From positions 12,037,962 through 12,101,961 of the forward strand of contig NC_067208.1 in assembly GCF_026262505.1 (NCBI RefSeq): 64,000 nt of DNA, read 5' to 3'. The notes beneath the pieces were generated by a model, which had not been told where the DNA came from, did not search any database, and saw only the letters and a list, made by a program, of their open reading frames with translations. Numbering within the stretch: the stretch's first letter is position 1; every line of letters begins with the position of its first letter. The translations under genes were made by a program, and so were the position numbers. This document shows positions 38,868 through 49,329 of this stretch, piece after piece. Source of the stretch: Trichomonas vaginalis G3. Its lineage: Eukaryota; Parabasalia; Trichomonadida; Trichomonadidae.

Positions 38868-38999
38868 AATAAGAATAAACATTTCAAGGTATTTTATATT
38901 TTCTTCAAAGATATATCTTGAAAAAGTCTGCATACGGTATGGAAAAATCAATTGAAGAAATGAAATGTTTATTCTTAAATAATGCTGTTTATTTTCAAT

Positions 39000-41515
39000 T
39001 CTTAGCACCATGTTCAATTAAGAATTTGACAATTTCAATTGAATTCGCTTTGATTGCAATACTAAGAGGGCATTCATTAACATAGAGAGAACTTGATTCA
39101 ACAATGAGAAATGTGAAATGAATGAGAATGTAATAAACAATGATAAATATGAAAAGAAAGGGAATGCCATAAACTAATGATAACTATGAAATGAATGAAA
39201 ATTTCATAAAATAATGATAAATATGAAAAGAAAGATAATGCAATAAAACACTGATAAATATGAAAAGAAAGAGAATGCCATAAAATAATGAGAAATATGA
39301 AAAGAAATAGAATAAAATAAAACAATGAGAAATATGAAAAGAAAGAAAATCTCATAAAATAATGATAAATATGAAAAGAAAGATAATGTAATAAAACAAT
39401 GATAAATATGAAAAGAAAGAGAATGTTATAAAGTAATGATAAATATAAAAAGAAAGAGAATGTCATGAAATAATGATAAATATGGAAAGAAAGAGAATAA
39501 GTTTTATGTTAACATCAGCACCATGCTCAACTAAAAATTTCATAATTTCTATTGAATTCGCTTTGATTGCAATACTAAGAGGGCGTTCATTAACATAAAG
39601 AGAACTTCATTATACAATGAGAAATGTGAAATGAATGAGAATGTAATAAAACAATGATAAATACGAAAAGAAAGATAATGTAATAAACTAATGATAAATA
39701 TGAAAAGAAAGAGAATGTTATAAAACATTGATAAATATGAAAAGAAAGAGAATAAATTTTATGTTAACATCAGCACCATGCTCAACTAAAAGTTTCACAA
39801 TTTCAATTGAATTCGCTTTGATTGCAATACTAAGAGGGCATTCATTAACATAGAGAGAACTTCATTATACAATGAGAAATGTGAAATGAATGAGAATGTA
39901 ATAAAACAATGATAGATATGAAAAGAAAGATGATGAGATAAAACAATGATAAATATGAAAAGAAAGAGAATGCCATAAAACAATGATAAATATGAAAAGA
40001 AAGAAAATTCTATAAAACACTGATAAATATGAAAAAAAAGATAATGTAATAAACTAATGAGAAATATTAAAAGAATGAGAATGTTATAAAGTAATGATAA
40101 ATATAATAAGAAAGATAATTAATTTTATGTTAACATCAGCACCATGCTCAACTAAAAGTTTCACAATTTCTATTGAATTCGCTTTGGTTGCAATACTAAG
40201 AGGGCATTCATTAACATAGAGAGAACTTCATTATACAATGAGAAATGTGAAATGAATGAGAATGTAATAAAACAATGATAGATATTAAAAGAAAGAGAAT
40301 TTTATAAAATATTGATAAAAATGAAAAGAAAGAGAATAAGTTTTATGTTAACATCAGCACCATGTTCAACTAAAGATTTCACAATTTCAATTGAATTCGC
40401 TTTGGTTGCAATACTAAGAGGGCATTCATTAACATAGAGAGAACTTGATTCAACAATGAGAAATGTGAAATGAATGAGAATGTAATAAAACAATGATAAA
40501 TATGAAAAGAAAGGGAATGCCATAAAATAATGAGAAATATGAAAAGAAAGAAAATGCCATAAAATAATGTTAAATATGAAAAGAAAGAGAATTTTATAAA
40601 ATATTGATAAAAATGAAAAGAAAGAGAATAAGTTTTATGTTAACATCAGCACCATGTTCAACTAAAGATTTCACAATTTCAATTGAATTCGCTTTGATTG
40701 CAATACTAAGAGGGTATTCATTAATATAGAAAGAATTGCATTAAGCAATGAGAAATATAAAAAGAAATATAACTTCATAAAATAATTTTAAATATGAAAA
40801 GAAAGAAAATGTCATGAAATAATGATAAATATAGAAAGAAAGAGAATAAGTTTTATGTTAACATCAGCACCATGCTCAACTAAAAGTTTCACAATTTCAA
40901 TTGAATTCGCTTTGATTGCAATACTAAGAGGGTATTCATTAATATAGAAAGAATTGCATTAAGCAATGAGAAATATAAAAAGAAATATAACTTCATAAAA
41001 TAATGTTAAATATGAAAAGAAAGAAAATGTCATGAAATAATGATAAAAATGAAAAGAAAGAGAATAAGTTTTATGTTAACATCAGCACCATGTTCAACTA
41101 AAGATTTCACAATTTCAATTGAATTCGCTTTGGTTGCAATACTAAGAGGGCATTCATTAACATAGAGGAAACTTGATTCAACAATGAGAAATGTGAAATG
41201 AATGAGAATGTAATAAAACAATGATAAATATAAAACGAAAGGGAATGCCATAAAATAATGATAAATATGAAAAGAAAGAAAATCTCATAAAATAATGATA
41301 AATATGAAATGAAAGAGAATAATTCGTTTGTTAACATCAGCACCATGCTCAACTAAGAATTTCACAATTTCTATTGAATTAGCTTTGATTGCAATATTGA
41401 GAGGACATTCATTAATATCGAGAGAACTTGATTCAACAATGAGAAATATGAAAAGAAATAGAATGCCATTAAATGATGATTAATATGAAAAGAAAGAGAT
41501 TATAAGTTTTGTTGA
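39000..41515 (-). repeat. Ankyrin modules separated by a ~37-bp minisatellite (right array)
   Basis: Nine ankyrin modules (near 41340, 41082, 40864, 40648, 40356, 40138, 39771, 39510 and 39001, minus-strand order) alternate with minisatellite spacers of the same unit as the left array. The number of modules equals that of the left array (eight plus one beyond the Maverick), but spacer lengths differ, so spacers have expanded and contracted since duplication. Module residues are well kept while spacers vary, for instance IATKANSIEIVKSLVEHGAD. Confidence 0.8.
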
Positions 41516-42317
41516 CATTTTCTCCATTAGAAAGTAAATAAGAGGCAATATCATAATTTCCGAAATACATACTTTCTGCTATTGAATCAGGACTTTGACC
41601 AAAATTTAATTTAAGGTAGTTAGCAATTTCATAGTTTCTATATTTCAATGCTATATTTATCATTTTATCAAATGATTTACCTTCCTCTATCATTTGCATA
41701 AAAATGATTTTATTTCCGCCTTGAACAGCATATTTTTCGGAGTATTCAGTAAATTGAGCACCTAAATTTTTCAAATAATTGAAACATAATTCTGATCCAT
41801 ATTTAATTGCACAATTAAGTGGTGTGATTTCATAATTTATTTTCTTATTAATATCAAGATTTGGGAATTTGCTCTTAAGGTCATCAACTTTATTCCATGC
41901 AATATAGTATAAAGGAGATTCTGTTGGATATATATTGAGAATATCTTCTTCTTTCTTTATAGGACTGAAGTGTTCAAATTTGAAACCTTTGTAATGTAGA
42001 AGTGTCGTTAATTTCACATTTTCCGGTTTGATAATGCATGAGAATTCGTTTAATATCTTTTCGTAAAGTTCTGCTAATAATTTAATATCTTTATCACGAA
42101 GTTGTGAAATAATATCAATCAGGTGAAGTGACATTTGGATAGATATTTTGTTATTTGTAATGAGTTCTATAATTTGTGAAGATATATGTAGAATATTATT
42201 TGAATTGATACTCCAAATCTTTTTTGATGCTTGATTAAGGTATTCAAATGCTTCAGTTGGCTTGATGTCACTAAAATCGAATTCAGTTTCATTATTTGAT
42301 TGCTCAGAACTTAACAT
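41469..42317 (-). CDS. Ankyrin-family protein, N-terminal part (right arm)
   Basis: 282-codon open frame, inverse copy of 12337-13185 with four residue differences over its length. Helical N-terminal domain (~1-130) followed by degenerate ankyrin units and a hydrophobic tail encoded by the start of the minisatellite. The identical ATG context (TCGGGTCAAATATG) and flank show that the promoter region was duplicated with it. Confidence 0.7.
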   Translation of the reverse strand: MLSSEQSNNETEFDFSDIKPTEAFEYLNQASKKIWSINSNNILHISSQIIELITNNKISIQMSLHLIDIISQLRDKDIKLLAELYEKILNEFSCIIKPENVKLTTLLHYKGFKFEHFSPIKKEEDILNIYPTESPLYYIAWNKVDDLKSKFPNLDINKKINYEITPLNCAIKYGSELCFNYLKNLGAQFTEYSEKYAVQGGNKIIFMQMIEEGKSFDKMINIALKYRNYEIANYLKLNFGQSPDSIAESMYFGNYDIASYLLSNGENVNKTYNLFLFILIII

Positions 42318-42655
42318 ATTTGACCCGAATCCAAAAAAAAAGCTATCGTTCTTGCTACATCATCAAATTTTGAATAGTTTACGTTGAATTTTTTTAATTA
42401 ATGAGTTTAGGACTGAATAAAACACATCAAAAATTATAACCCGCCATAGATGTGCATTTCATGTTCTTGTGCAGGATATGGATTCTGATTGAAGATATAA
42501 TTTTGGCGAATCTATATAAATTATGTGACTTGTACATAAATTGATTGATGTTATCATGAAGATAACTATGGCAAAAAATCTGGTCGGTCATTGATATTTC
42601 TCAAAAATCAAATAAAATTTATGAAGCACAAACTATAGTTTGAACATGTATAATC

Positions 42656-43036
42656 TCTTCCCTAGCTTAGTGGAATCTCATTTAGTTTAATATTTAACTC
42701 ATTTATTGGTTCTCAATTGGTGAAAAAGGGTCTGAACAATACAAAACAAAATCAAAAGTGGTAAAAAATTGTAAAGTATTCAATAAACTAAGTGGAAATT
42801 GACACAGTATTCACTAATATTATTGTAAGCTTGCGAAAAGTGGGGAACTTTACAAATCGACGAGGAAAATATTTATTGGGGGGTACAATCATTTTATAAT
42901 AAATTGAAACGGGGTTCTCAATATCCTCAATTATCGTTTCCTACTATTAGCAAGCTTAGTTATTCAGCACTATACCCTCAACTCATTAACTTTTTTAAGT
43001 TTGATTAAATTTCAATTATTATTTTTTTTTTGATTT
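42656..43036. other. Intergenic, nothing recognised
   Basis: AT-rich spacer between the right arm of the duplication and the Pro-rich gene; presumably contains the latter's promoter. Confidence 0.5.
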
Positions 43037-46000
43037 ATGGCTTTTGCTTCGGGTTATCCAAAAGAATTCGAGCAAATCCATAATATTGTCTCTTTTGAAT
43101 TAGTCGAAGTTAATCTATCTTCGTTGAAGTCTCCGATTTTAACGAAAATCGAATCTACCGGTCCGATTTGGCAGATTATGAAGCCAGATTCAAATCAGAT
43201 CTATTGCTCATTGCTTTTAACCAATTACGAGTTTACGATACAAAATGATGAGCGCGGTAAATACCTCAGAGCTCAATTAATTTTCGATACACAGCAAAAC
43301 CATAAACTTCGTTTCAAAACACCACTAGATATGTATAAAGCATGCAAAATGGCAAACGATACATTTGATGATATCCATACATTCGCAAAAACATTCAATT
43401 CTCGAAGAACAAATATCGTTTGTAAAGGATTTTTATTCACTTTACAGGCACCAACATTGGAACATGGTGAATTCCAGATGAAATATAATCCAGATACGTC
43501 CGCAGTTTCAGTAAAAATTACGAAAAATGTTGGAGAAGCCGTGAAAGCTGTATTTTTAACAAATATTAAAGAATCAACGATATTACATTATGGATTTGAA
43601 ATTCCCGAATCTGTTAACAGCAATTTCCTTTCTAAAATTATCGTTGTTTATAACGCAACAACACCAGCCAAGAAGTTCTTCTTTATATGCTCGTCTTATC
43701 CGGAATCAATGACAATTGCTCTTAACTACTGTATGGACTTCTTCCTTGCAGGAGGAAGGCAGCCAATTTCTAAAAATATTATTATTCCTGAACAAGTACT
43801 TATTTCACCTCCAGCTGCACCAATAAGCGTTGAACCTGAAGAAGAAACACACGAGCACTCCCATCATAAGCATCATCATAGAACTCCTGAAGAACTTGAA
43901 GCGAAAAGGAAAGAAAGAGAAAAAAAGAGAGCGGAATCTACTTTACAAAGCGCTAGATTCAATTTGTTACCAGCTGAACCTGATAATTCTGCTCTTCCTC
44001 CAAAAAAAATTGTTTCATTACAAAATATGCATTCAAGTGTGCCTCCTCCGAAGAGGCCACCTCCTCCTCCATCAGTACCACCGCCATCTTACGAACCCGA
44101 GCCAGGAAAACAGCAAATTCCGGCAAAACAAGCACCAATTGTTCCAAATTTGTCCGAAAAATCTCAACCACCAAAGATAGAGTTACTTCCAGAACCAAAG
44201 AAAGTCGAAGAACCCAAGAAACAAGAAGAAATAAAGAAAGAAGAACCGAAATTACCTCAAATGGAAATCCAAAAGGCAACAAAGCCAGAAGAGCCAAAGA
44301 AACCAGTTGAAGAACCTAAAAAGACACAAGAAGTACAAAAAGAACCAGAAGAAGTCAAAAAACCAGTGGAAGAACCGAAATCTTCTCCAGAACCTCAGAA
44401 ACCGCCAGAAAAAATCAAAACAATGCCATTACCTAAGAAATCAGTGCCAGAGATGAAGATAGAAATCAAAGAACTTCAACCTCCTTCAAATAATTCCGTT
44501 GAAAAGAGAATGAGCATTCCAAAGTTAGTTTTTACAAGCCAGAAAGCGGAAGAACCCGAAAAGAAGAAGGTTCCCCGTCTTGCATTCAATATTTCTCCTT
44601 CCAGCGAAAATCTTCTTTCGAAAGAGCGAAAACAAGAAATCCCAGTTACAATTCCTCAAGAAAAAGAGAAGGTCGTTAAAGAGTTCAAGCTTCCTCCAAA
44701 CATGAGAGTCTCTTTAAGCAGAAGATACCAAGAAACTATGCAATCTCGTAAAGAAGCAACGACAAGGAAGTCAACTGTCCACAAGAACTTCATCCAGACA
44801 GACCTTTCGTTCTTGAAGGAAGCAAAAGAACCACCTCCACAGCCAAAAAAGGTCGAAAAACCAAAATTATTACCTGGAAAGTTCGAAGCGTTCATGCAGA
44901 AGCACGGAAAGACTACAAAAGAAGTCAAGAAACTCGAATTACCAACATTGGCATCATTGGCTTCTTCTTCTATTGATTTCAAGACAAATTCAAAGTTGGA
45001 AGAAAATTCAATAGCGTCACTTTTGGAAAATTGTTTGGAAAAAATACCAAACACTTTTCAAGATCCATTTAGCAGTTTCGATGATTTTAATGATTTAGAC
45101 AATGAAAACTTAATCGAAAAAACAATCGAAACAACAACTTCGATTAAAGATTCGAATTTGTTCGAATCCGTTAAGACAAGTGACTTCTCCCATGCTAGTG
45201 AAGAAGACTTTAAGTACGCCAGTACCCCACAAACACCATTTCTCACTGAAATCCTTTCAGTTAATGAAGGAATTATTTCAAGTGGCGCTTCTCGAATCTC
45301 AGACTCGAATTCGAGTGGTTTGCAGTTTATTATATCCACAATGCTCATCAATGGCTTCAAAGGCGCAAGCAAAATCACTGATAATCTTAATTTCTTAGAC
45401 GCATATGATGAATTAGCACAATATGTACCAATCATCAGTGAATGCGTCTCAAAGGCAAGGAAAGGAATAGATTTTGGCCAACAAGTTTCACTTTTCACCC
45501 AAAATCTTTTGAATTCTTGCAGTTTTATGCGAACAATAAGGACAGCAGTGATTCACAGCCAATGGTTACGCAAATATTACAGCGCAGGATCATTGCTAAG
45601 GAACTACAATGACCTAGAAATGGTTCTTTCCATTTTACAGCCACTTCTTCTCACTCATGAAGTCGAAATATCGGAGAACCCAGTAATTCTCAGCGACCAG
45701 ACACCGAATAACTTGCAGAGATTCGCGTTTACTGAGTGTTTCCCTCACATTTTGTTGGAAGATTCGATTAATCAGAAAGATCAACTTGTTCAATCGATTA
45801 AATCTGTCTTCCACAATGGATTGAGGCCTCCGCAAATTAGTTTGGCCGCTGGTTTGCAGAAGAAAGGCGTAAAAGCTGCATTATCTCAAATTATTGAAGA
45901 AAATCACCAAGATGAGGACTGGCCAGAGTTCAAACGCGTTGTTTCTGGTGCACAAAGTATCACAGATGTTATAGTAGAAGGCTTGAAAAAGAAGAAATTA

Positions 46001-46132
46001 CATAAATGGTTCGCATTCATCGTTTTATCAAGAGATATCCTTCAGAAGCACTATTTCGACGAATCCCCATTTCTTGACTTCTATAAAGCCAAGAAAATTT
46101 ATACAATCCTTGAACATTTGTCAAGGAGATAA
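43037..46132 (+). CDS. Pro-rich scaffold with RUN-like C-terminal domain
   Basis: 1,031 residues. Residues ~1-255 form a globular N-terminal domain (two beta-rich halves with IWQIMKPDSNQIYCSLLLT and KKFFFICSSYPESM) that I cannot assign, possibly PH-like. A His-rich patch (HEHSHHKHHHR) and a long Pro/Glu/Lys-rich linker (~275-560) with polyproline runs (KRPPPPPSVPPPSYEP) follow. The C-terminal ~250 residues are helical; QWLRKYYSAGSLLRNYNDLE and KWFAFIVLSRDILQKHYFDE resemble the helices of RUN domains, which link small GTPases to the cytoskeleton or vesicle traffic. Polyproline plus RUN suggests a cytoskeletal or membrane-traffic adaptor; this is inference. Confidence 0.6.
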   Translation: MAFASGYPKEFEQIHNIVSFELVEVNLSSLKSPILTKIESTGPIWQIMKPDSNQIYCSLLLTNYEFTIQNDERGKYLRAQLIFDTQQNHKLRFKTPLDMYKACKMANDTFDDIHTFAKTFNSRRTNIVCKGFLFTLQAPTLEHGEFQMKYNPDTSAVSVKITKNVGEAVKAVFLTNIKESTILHYGFEIPESVNSNFLSKIIVVYNATTPAKKFFFICSSYPESMTIALNYCMDFFLAGGRQPISKNIIIPEQVLISPPAAPISVEPEEETHEHSHHKHHHRTPEELEAKRKEREKKRAESTLQSARFNLLPAEPDNSALPPKKIVSLQNMHSSVPPPKRPPPPPSVPPPSYEPEPGKQQIPAKQAPIVPNLSEKSQPPKIELLPEPKKVEEPKKQEEIKKEEPKLPQMEIQKATKPEEPKKPVEEPKKTQEVQKEPEEVKKPVEEPKSSPEPQKPPEKIKTMPLPKKSVPEMKIEIKELQPPSNNSVEKRMSIPKLVFTSQKAEEPEKKKVPRLAFNISPSSENLLSKERKQEIPVTIPQEKEKVVKEFKLPPNMRVSLSRRYQETMQSRKEATTRKSTVHKNFIQTDLSFLKEAKEPPPQPKKVEKPKLLPGKFEAFMQKHGKTTKEVKKLELPTLASLASSSIDFKTNSKLEENSIASLLENCLEKIPNTFQDPFSSFDDFNDLDNENLIEKTIETTTSIKDSNLFESVKTSDFSHASEEDFKYASTPQTPFLTEILSVNEGIISSGASRISDSNSSGLQFIISTMLINGFKGASKITDNLNFLDAYDELAQYVPIISECVSKARKGIDFGQQVSLFTQNLLNSCSFMRTIRTAVIHSQWLRKYYSAGSLLRNYNDLEMVLSILQPLLLTHEVEISENPVILSDQTPNNLQRFAFTECFPHILLEDSINQKDQLVQSIKSVFHNGLRPPQISLAAGLQKKGVKAALSQIIEENHQDEDWPEFKRVVSGAQSITDVIVEGLKKKKLHKWFAFIVLSRDILQKHYFDESPFLDFYKAKKIYTILEHLSRR

Positions 46133-46756
46133 AAAATTTTATAAATAAAGATTAATATATTTAATTTAAGGGTGCACTTACTAATTTCTGATACCTTCTC
46201 ATCTTTTGACTCAAAACTTGGATTTTTCCAGATCAAGATATATCTGATATTATTTTTTGACTTGGAATATCTTGTCAAATCCAAAAAGAAAAATTTTGTT
46301 TATATTACTGTAAAGTCTACTTCATGAGCTATTTAGTATATCCTCAATTTTTTACTTTTGCAACTCAATATGGAGAATTTTTTTTCAAATTATAGAACTA
46401 TTTGAAATACAATAGAGACCAACACTGATATGGAAGTATAGGATATAAAAGAAGCTTTATAATGGTAATACTATGATGAACAAATGCTAAAATCTGACTC
46501 GGTTGTAATCAAATTTTTGATCTCAGGGAAATTGAAAAAATATAGAGAAAAATATGGTAAAACTTCCTTATGCTGAAAAAGATGTTAACAATAATTTACT
46601 GTCAATTTTTCAAGTAAAATTGTTGGAAATTAGGGGATCTTATGGTACTAAAAGCGTTTACAAATTCCTGAAGAAATTTCTGTGAAAGGAGATCACAGAT
46701 TGACGTCAAATGCTTAGGAAGAAGGATTTTGGCGTTAAACATGTGGAGATTCCCAT
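46133..46756. other. Intergenic/decayed 5' part of an ankyrin gene
   Basis: AT-rich; TATGGTACTAAAAGCGTTTA and what follows read like the decayed N-terminal part of the ankyrin relic downstream, with several stops and frame changes. TAAGGGTGCACTTACTAATTTCTGAT near 46166 resembles TAAGTGTGCACTTTCCACTTTCTGAC near 47792, a possible shared flank of this family. Confidence 0.35.
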
Positions 46757-47086
46757 TCAGCAAGCGAAACGGGAAATTCGAATCTTGTCAAATCTCTAAT
46801 TGAATGTAAATACAATAAAGATATAACCGATAGTTATAGATGGACTTCACTCCTTTGAGCATCAAGAAATGATCATCTTGAAATTGTTAAATACCTTATC
46901 ACTGCTGAAGATAATATAAATGCGCAAGATGATACTGAAGATACTTTCCTCATTTATGCATCAAAAATTAATTATATTGAAGTTGTTAAATGCCTTGCCT
47001 TTACTGAGGCCGATAAAAATATTAGGGATAAAGATAGAAAAACCGCACCCCTATATGCAAAAGGTGATATATCAAAGCTTTTATAA
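46757..47086 (+). pseudogene. Ankyrin-repeat gene relic
   Basis: A 110-codon stretch encodes three and a half ankyrin units of the large trichomonad family: SASETGNSNLVKSLIEC, then ASRNDHLEIVKYLI, then ASKINYIEVVKCLA, ending with DKDRKTAPLYAKGDISKLL and TAA. An in-frame TGA at 46856-46858 stands where the family usually has Trp (LIWAS), i.e. a TGG to TGA change. The upstream part is unreadable. Non-functional remnant. Confidence 0.7.
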
Positions 47087-47956
47087 AATCTATTGGAGCC
47101 AAATAATCTAATGTGATATCCATTACATCAAATTATAAAATGTCTTAATTTATAAATTTGTCTCATTGAATTCTATATTCATTGTTATATAGGGTTTTGA
47201 TGATGATACAGAAACAGGTTCCATTTTATGACATATCACAAGATCTCACACATTATTCAAATTGCATTTAAGGCTTCCTCAAGTGATTTGATGGCGAATG
47301 ATGCATCTTCTATTCATATTGAAGCATATCATCCATATTTAATACGATTCCCTTACAATATTGTATCAGCAGATCACATAAGAATTTTAATTATCAATAT
47401 AGAGTTTGATGAGTTTGAGTGCATTTAACAAAGTTTTTTACAAAATCTTGCAAAATAGGCGTCGAAGGTATTACGATATATTCAATGACACAACAAACAT
47501 TTTCTTTATGCAATATTACAGGTGCTCGTTGTCTGAAATAAATGAGATTTTAAATCTAATTCGGATTCATAAACTTTTTTATTCCATTACATGTGAGCAT
47601 TAATAGTTGAACAATTATGGAAGATCTAATGTCCAATCATCCGTTTACTTATTTCTCTACATGAAATTTATAGTCAATTAAGACCATCTTACTTTGATTC
47701 AAAATTCTAACAGCTGGTGAGAAACATCATTGAATATTAACCGTAGACAACATAATTGAAGGCAATATCATACAGGTGTGAGTGTCCCTTAAGTGTGCAC
47801 TTTCCACTTTCTGACATTCTTGTATGATTCAGTTTTTTTGTATAAAGAGTTATTGATTTTGTGATAATATCTCAGAAAATAGTACATGCAAACTGAATAT
47901 AGTTTCATATGTGAAAAAAAAGGTGATTTATCATTAAAAATACAAAAGTGATTATT
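47087..47956. other. Intergenic, decayed sequence
   Basis: Contains two short plus-strand frames (47228-47428 and 47406-47603) without recognised motifs and the dispersed segment at 47695-47785 related to 34705-34800. No gene supported. Confidence 0.4.
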
Positions 47957-48198
47957 TTATAAGCCAATTTTTTGCATAAACGCAACAAATGCAGACATAA
48001 TATAGGGTGTCCAAAGGTGCGTTTAGTACAGCGCTCTATATGAGACTATTAAAGGAGATATATGCTGATTATAAATATATAATAAAAAATATGAATATAT
48101 GTATATGATGAGTATGTTGTATTTTGGCGCCATGCCGGGATATAAAATGAATTTTGAGACAAGAGGCGGTTTCGCGGGAAATTTTGGCGGGATTTTTT

Positions 48199-48203
48199 TC
48201 ATT
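48199..48203 (+). promoter_or_regulatory. Inr-like TCATT before the mariner transposase
   Basis: TCATT fits TCAYW; its A lies 8 bases before the ATG at 48209. The element may carry its own host-type initiator. Confidence 0.35.
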
Positions 48204-48208
48204 TTTTA

Positions 48209-49225
48209 ATGAATCATAAAGAAAACATCCTCGCTCTTGCAAAAAAATGCAAAGACTGTAAAAAAATCTACGAGACATTGGTAAAATGCTTCGGTATGGA
48301 TGCTCCTAGCTATTCCACTGTAACGTATCATGTTAGGATGTATCACTTCATGAACAAAAAGGCGCCCATCATAAAAATTGACAAAAAATCGCCGGATCAA
48401 AGAAAAATCAAAGCAATTCTTCAAGCACTAGATGAAGACCCAAGAGCATCACTCAGAAGGATAGAGGAGATGACAAAGATACCACGTACAACAGTCAGTT
48501 ATTATCTGCACAATTATTTGAACTACAAACTAGCGTATACACGTTGGGTTCCGCACAATCTTAATTCAGTTCAAAAAAAATCTAGAGTCCAATCTTCGAA
48601 AGAGCTCCTCTCTATATTGGGTGCGTATCAATCCAAGAAGTTTCGCTTTTTAGTAACAGGGGACGAGTCTTGGTTTCAATATGCAACAGAAGCCAAAATC
48701 ATGTGGATCCCGAAGGATGAAAATCCGCAAACATTCCCGAAGAAAAAAATTGACACACCAATGATGATGTTGTCGGTTTTTTGGGGCGTGAATGGCATCA
48801 TCGCAATTGATATTCTTCAAAAACCTAATACGATGAATGCTCAGTATCTAATTGACAATGTTCTTACTCAAATTATCAATTCTGATGAGTTTGAGAAATC
48901 CAAACAACAAAAACAAAAGTTTGCAATTCATTTTGATAATTCAAGAGTTCACAAAAGTCATAAGGTAATGAATTACTTGGTGGAAAACAATGTCAAAGTT
49001 GTTCCAAACCCAATTTATTCACCTGATATTGCACTCTCTGACTTTTATTTATTCGGCACGCTAAAAAAGAGAGCTGAAGGACGCGAATTCGCGAGTCCAG
49101 ATGATCTTGAAAATTTTGTAAGAGAGCAATTTGAGCAATTTTCTCATGATGATTTAAAGCGTGTCTTTCAAGCCTGGATCGATCGCTGCGAACGCGTGAT
49201 TGAATCCAATGGTGATTATATTTAA
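48209..49225 (+). CDS. Mariner transposase (DD34D)
   Basis: 338 residues, the normal mariner length, which cuts and pastes the element at TA sites. Two N-terminal helix-turn-helix units (~5-45 and ~75-105, with SLRRIEEMTKIPRTTVSYYL), the linker WVPHNL at 113-118, then the catalytic core: Asp152 in VTGDESWFQY, Asp243 in IHFDNSRVHKSH, and Asp278 in YSPDIALSDFYLFG. Asp243 and Asp278 are separated by 34 residues, the DD34D signature. No break is visible, so it could be active. Confidence 0.95.
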   Translation: MNHKENILALAKKCKDCKKIYETLVKCFGMDAPSYSTVTYHVRMYHFMNKKAPIIKIDKKSPDQRKIKAILQALDEDPRASLRRIEEMTKIPRTTVSYYLHNYLNYKLAYTRWVPHNLNSVQKKSRVQSSKELLSILGAYQSKKFRFLVTGDESWFQYATEAKIMWIPKDENPQTFPKKKIDTPMMMLSVFWGVNGIIAIDILQKPNTMNAQYLIDNVLTQIINSDEFEKSKQQKQKFAIHFDNSRVHKSHKVMNYLVENNVKVVPNPIYSPDIALSDFYLFGTLKKRAEGREFASPDDLENFVREQFEQFSHDDLKRVFQAWIDRCERVIESNGDYI

Positions 49226-49329
49226 ATAAACTTTATATATATGTAACTTGTTTATTTCTATTCGCAGTATTCAGGTTTGTGCTAAACACACCTTTGGACA
49301 CCCTATATATCCAATAAGAATAAATCCAA

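Larger units (their letters stand above)
38735..42655 (-). repeat. Right arm of the large inverted duplication
   Basis: Inverse of 12000-16060 plus 33241-33600, without the Maverick. It holds, reading on the minus strand, the 5' flank, the 282-codon ankyrin gene (42317-41469), nine modules with spacers, the HGAKN-stop end and the 59-bp hairpin. A short block (TATTTTCTTCAAAGATATATC ... ATACGGTATG) is itself repeated at 38733-38780 and 38891-38945. The two arms are separated by about 5.1 kb of single-copy DNA. Confidence 0.85.
48003..49305 (+). mobile_element. Mariner DNA transposon, 1,303 bp
   Basis: Ends in inverted repeats of about 28 bp (TAGGGTGTCCAAAGGTG, then YGTTTAGYAC) flanked by TA on both sides (48001-48002 and 49306-49307), the target duplication of Tc1/mariner elements. 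It carries one intact 338-codon transposase. The two ends differ at only a few positions. It sits in the 3' end of a host surface-protein gene. Confidence 0.93.

Noticed and set aside
47228-47603. Two 65-codon plus-strand frames
   Set aside because: Overlapping, no motif, next to relic sequence; not supported as genes.
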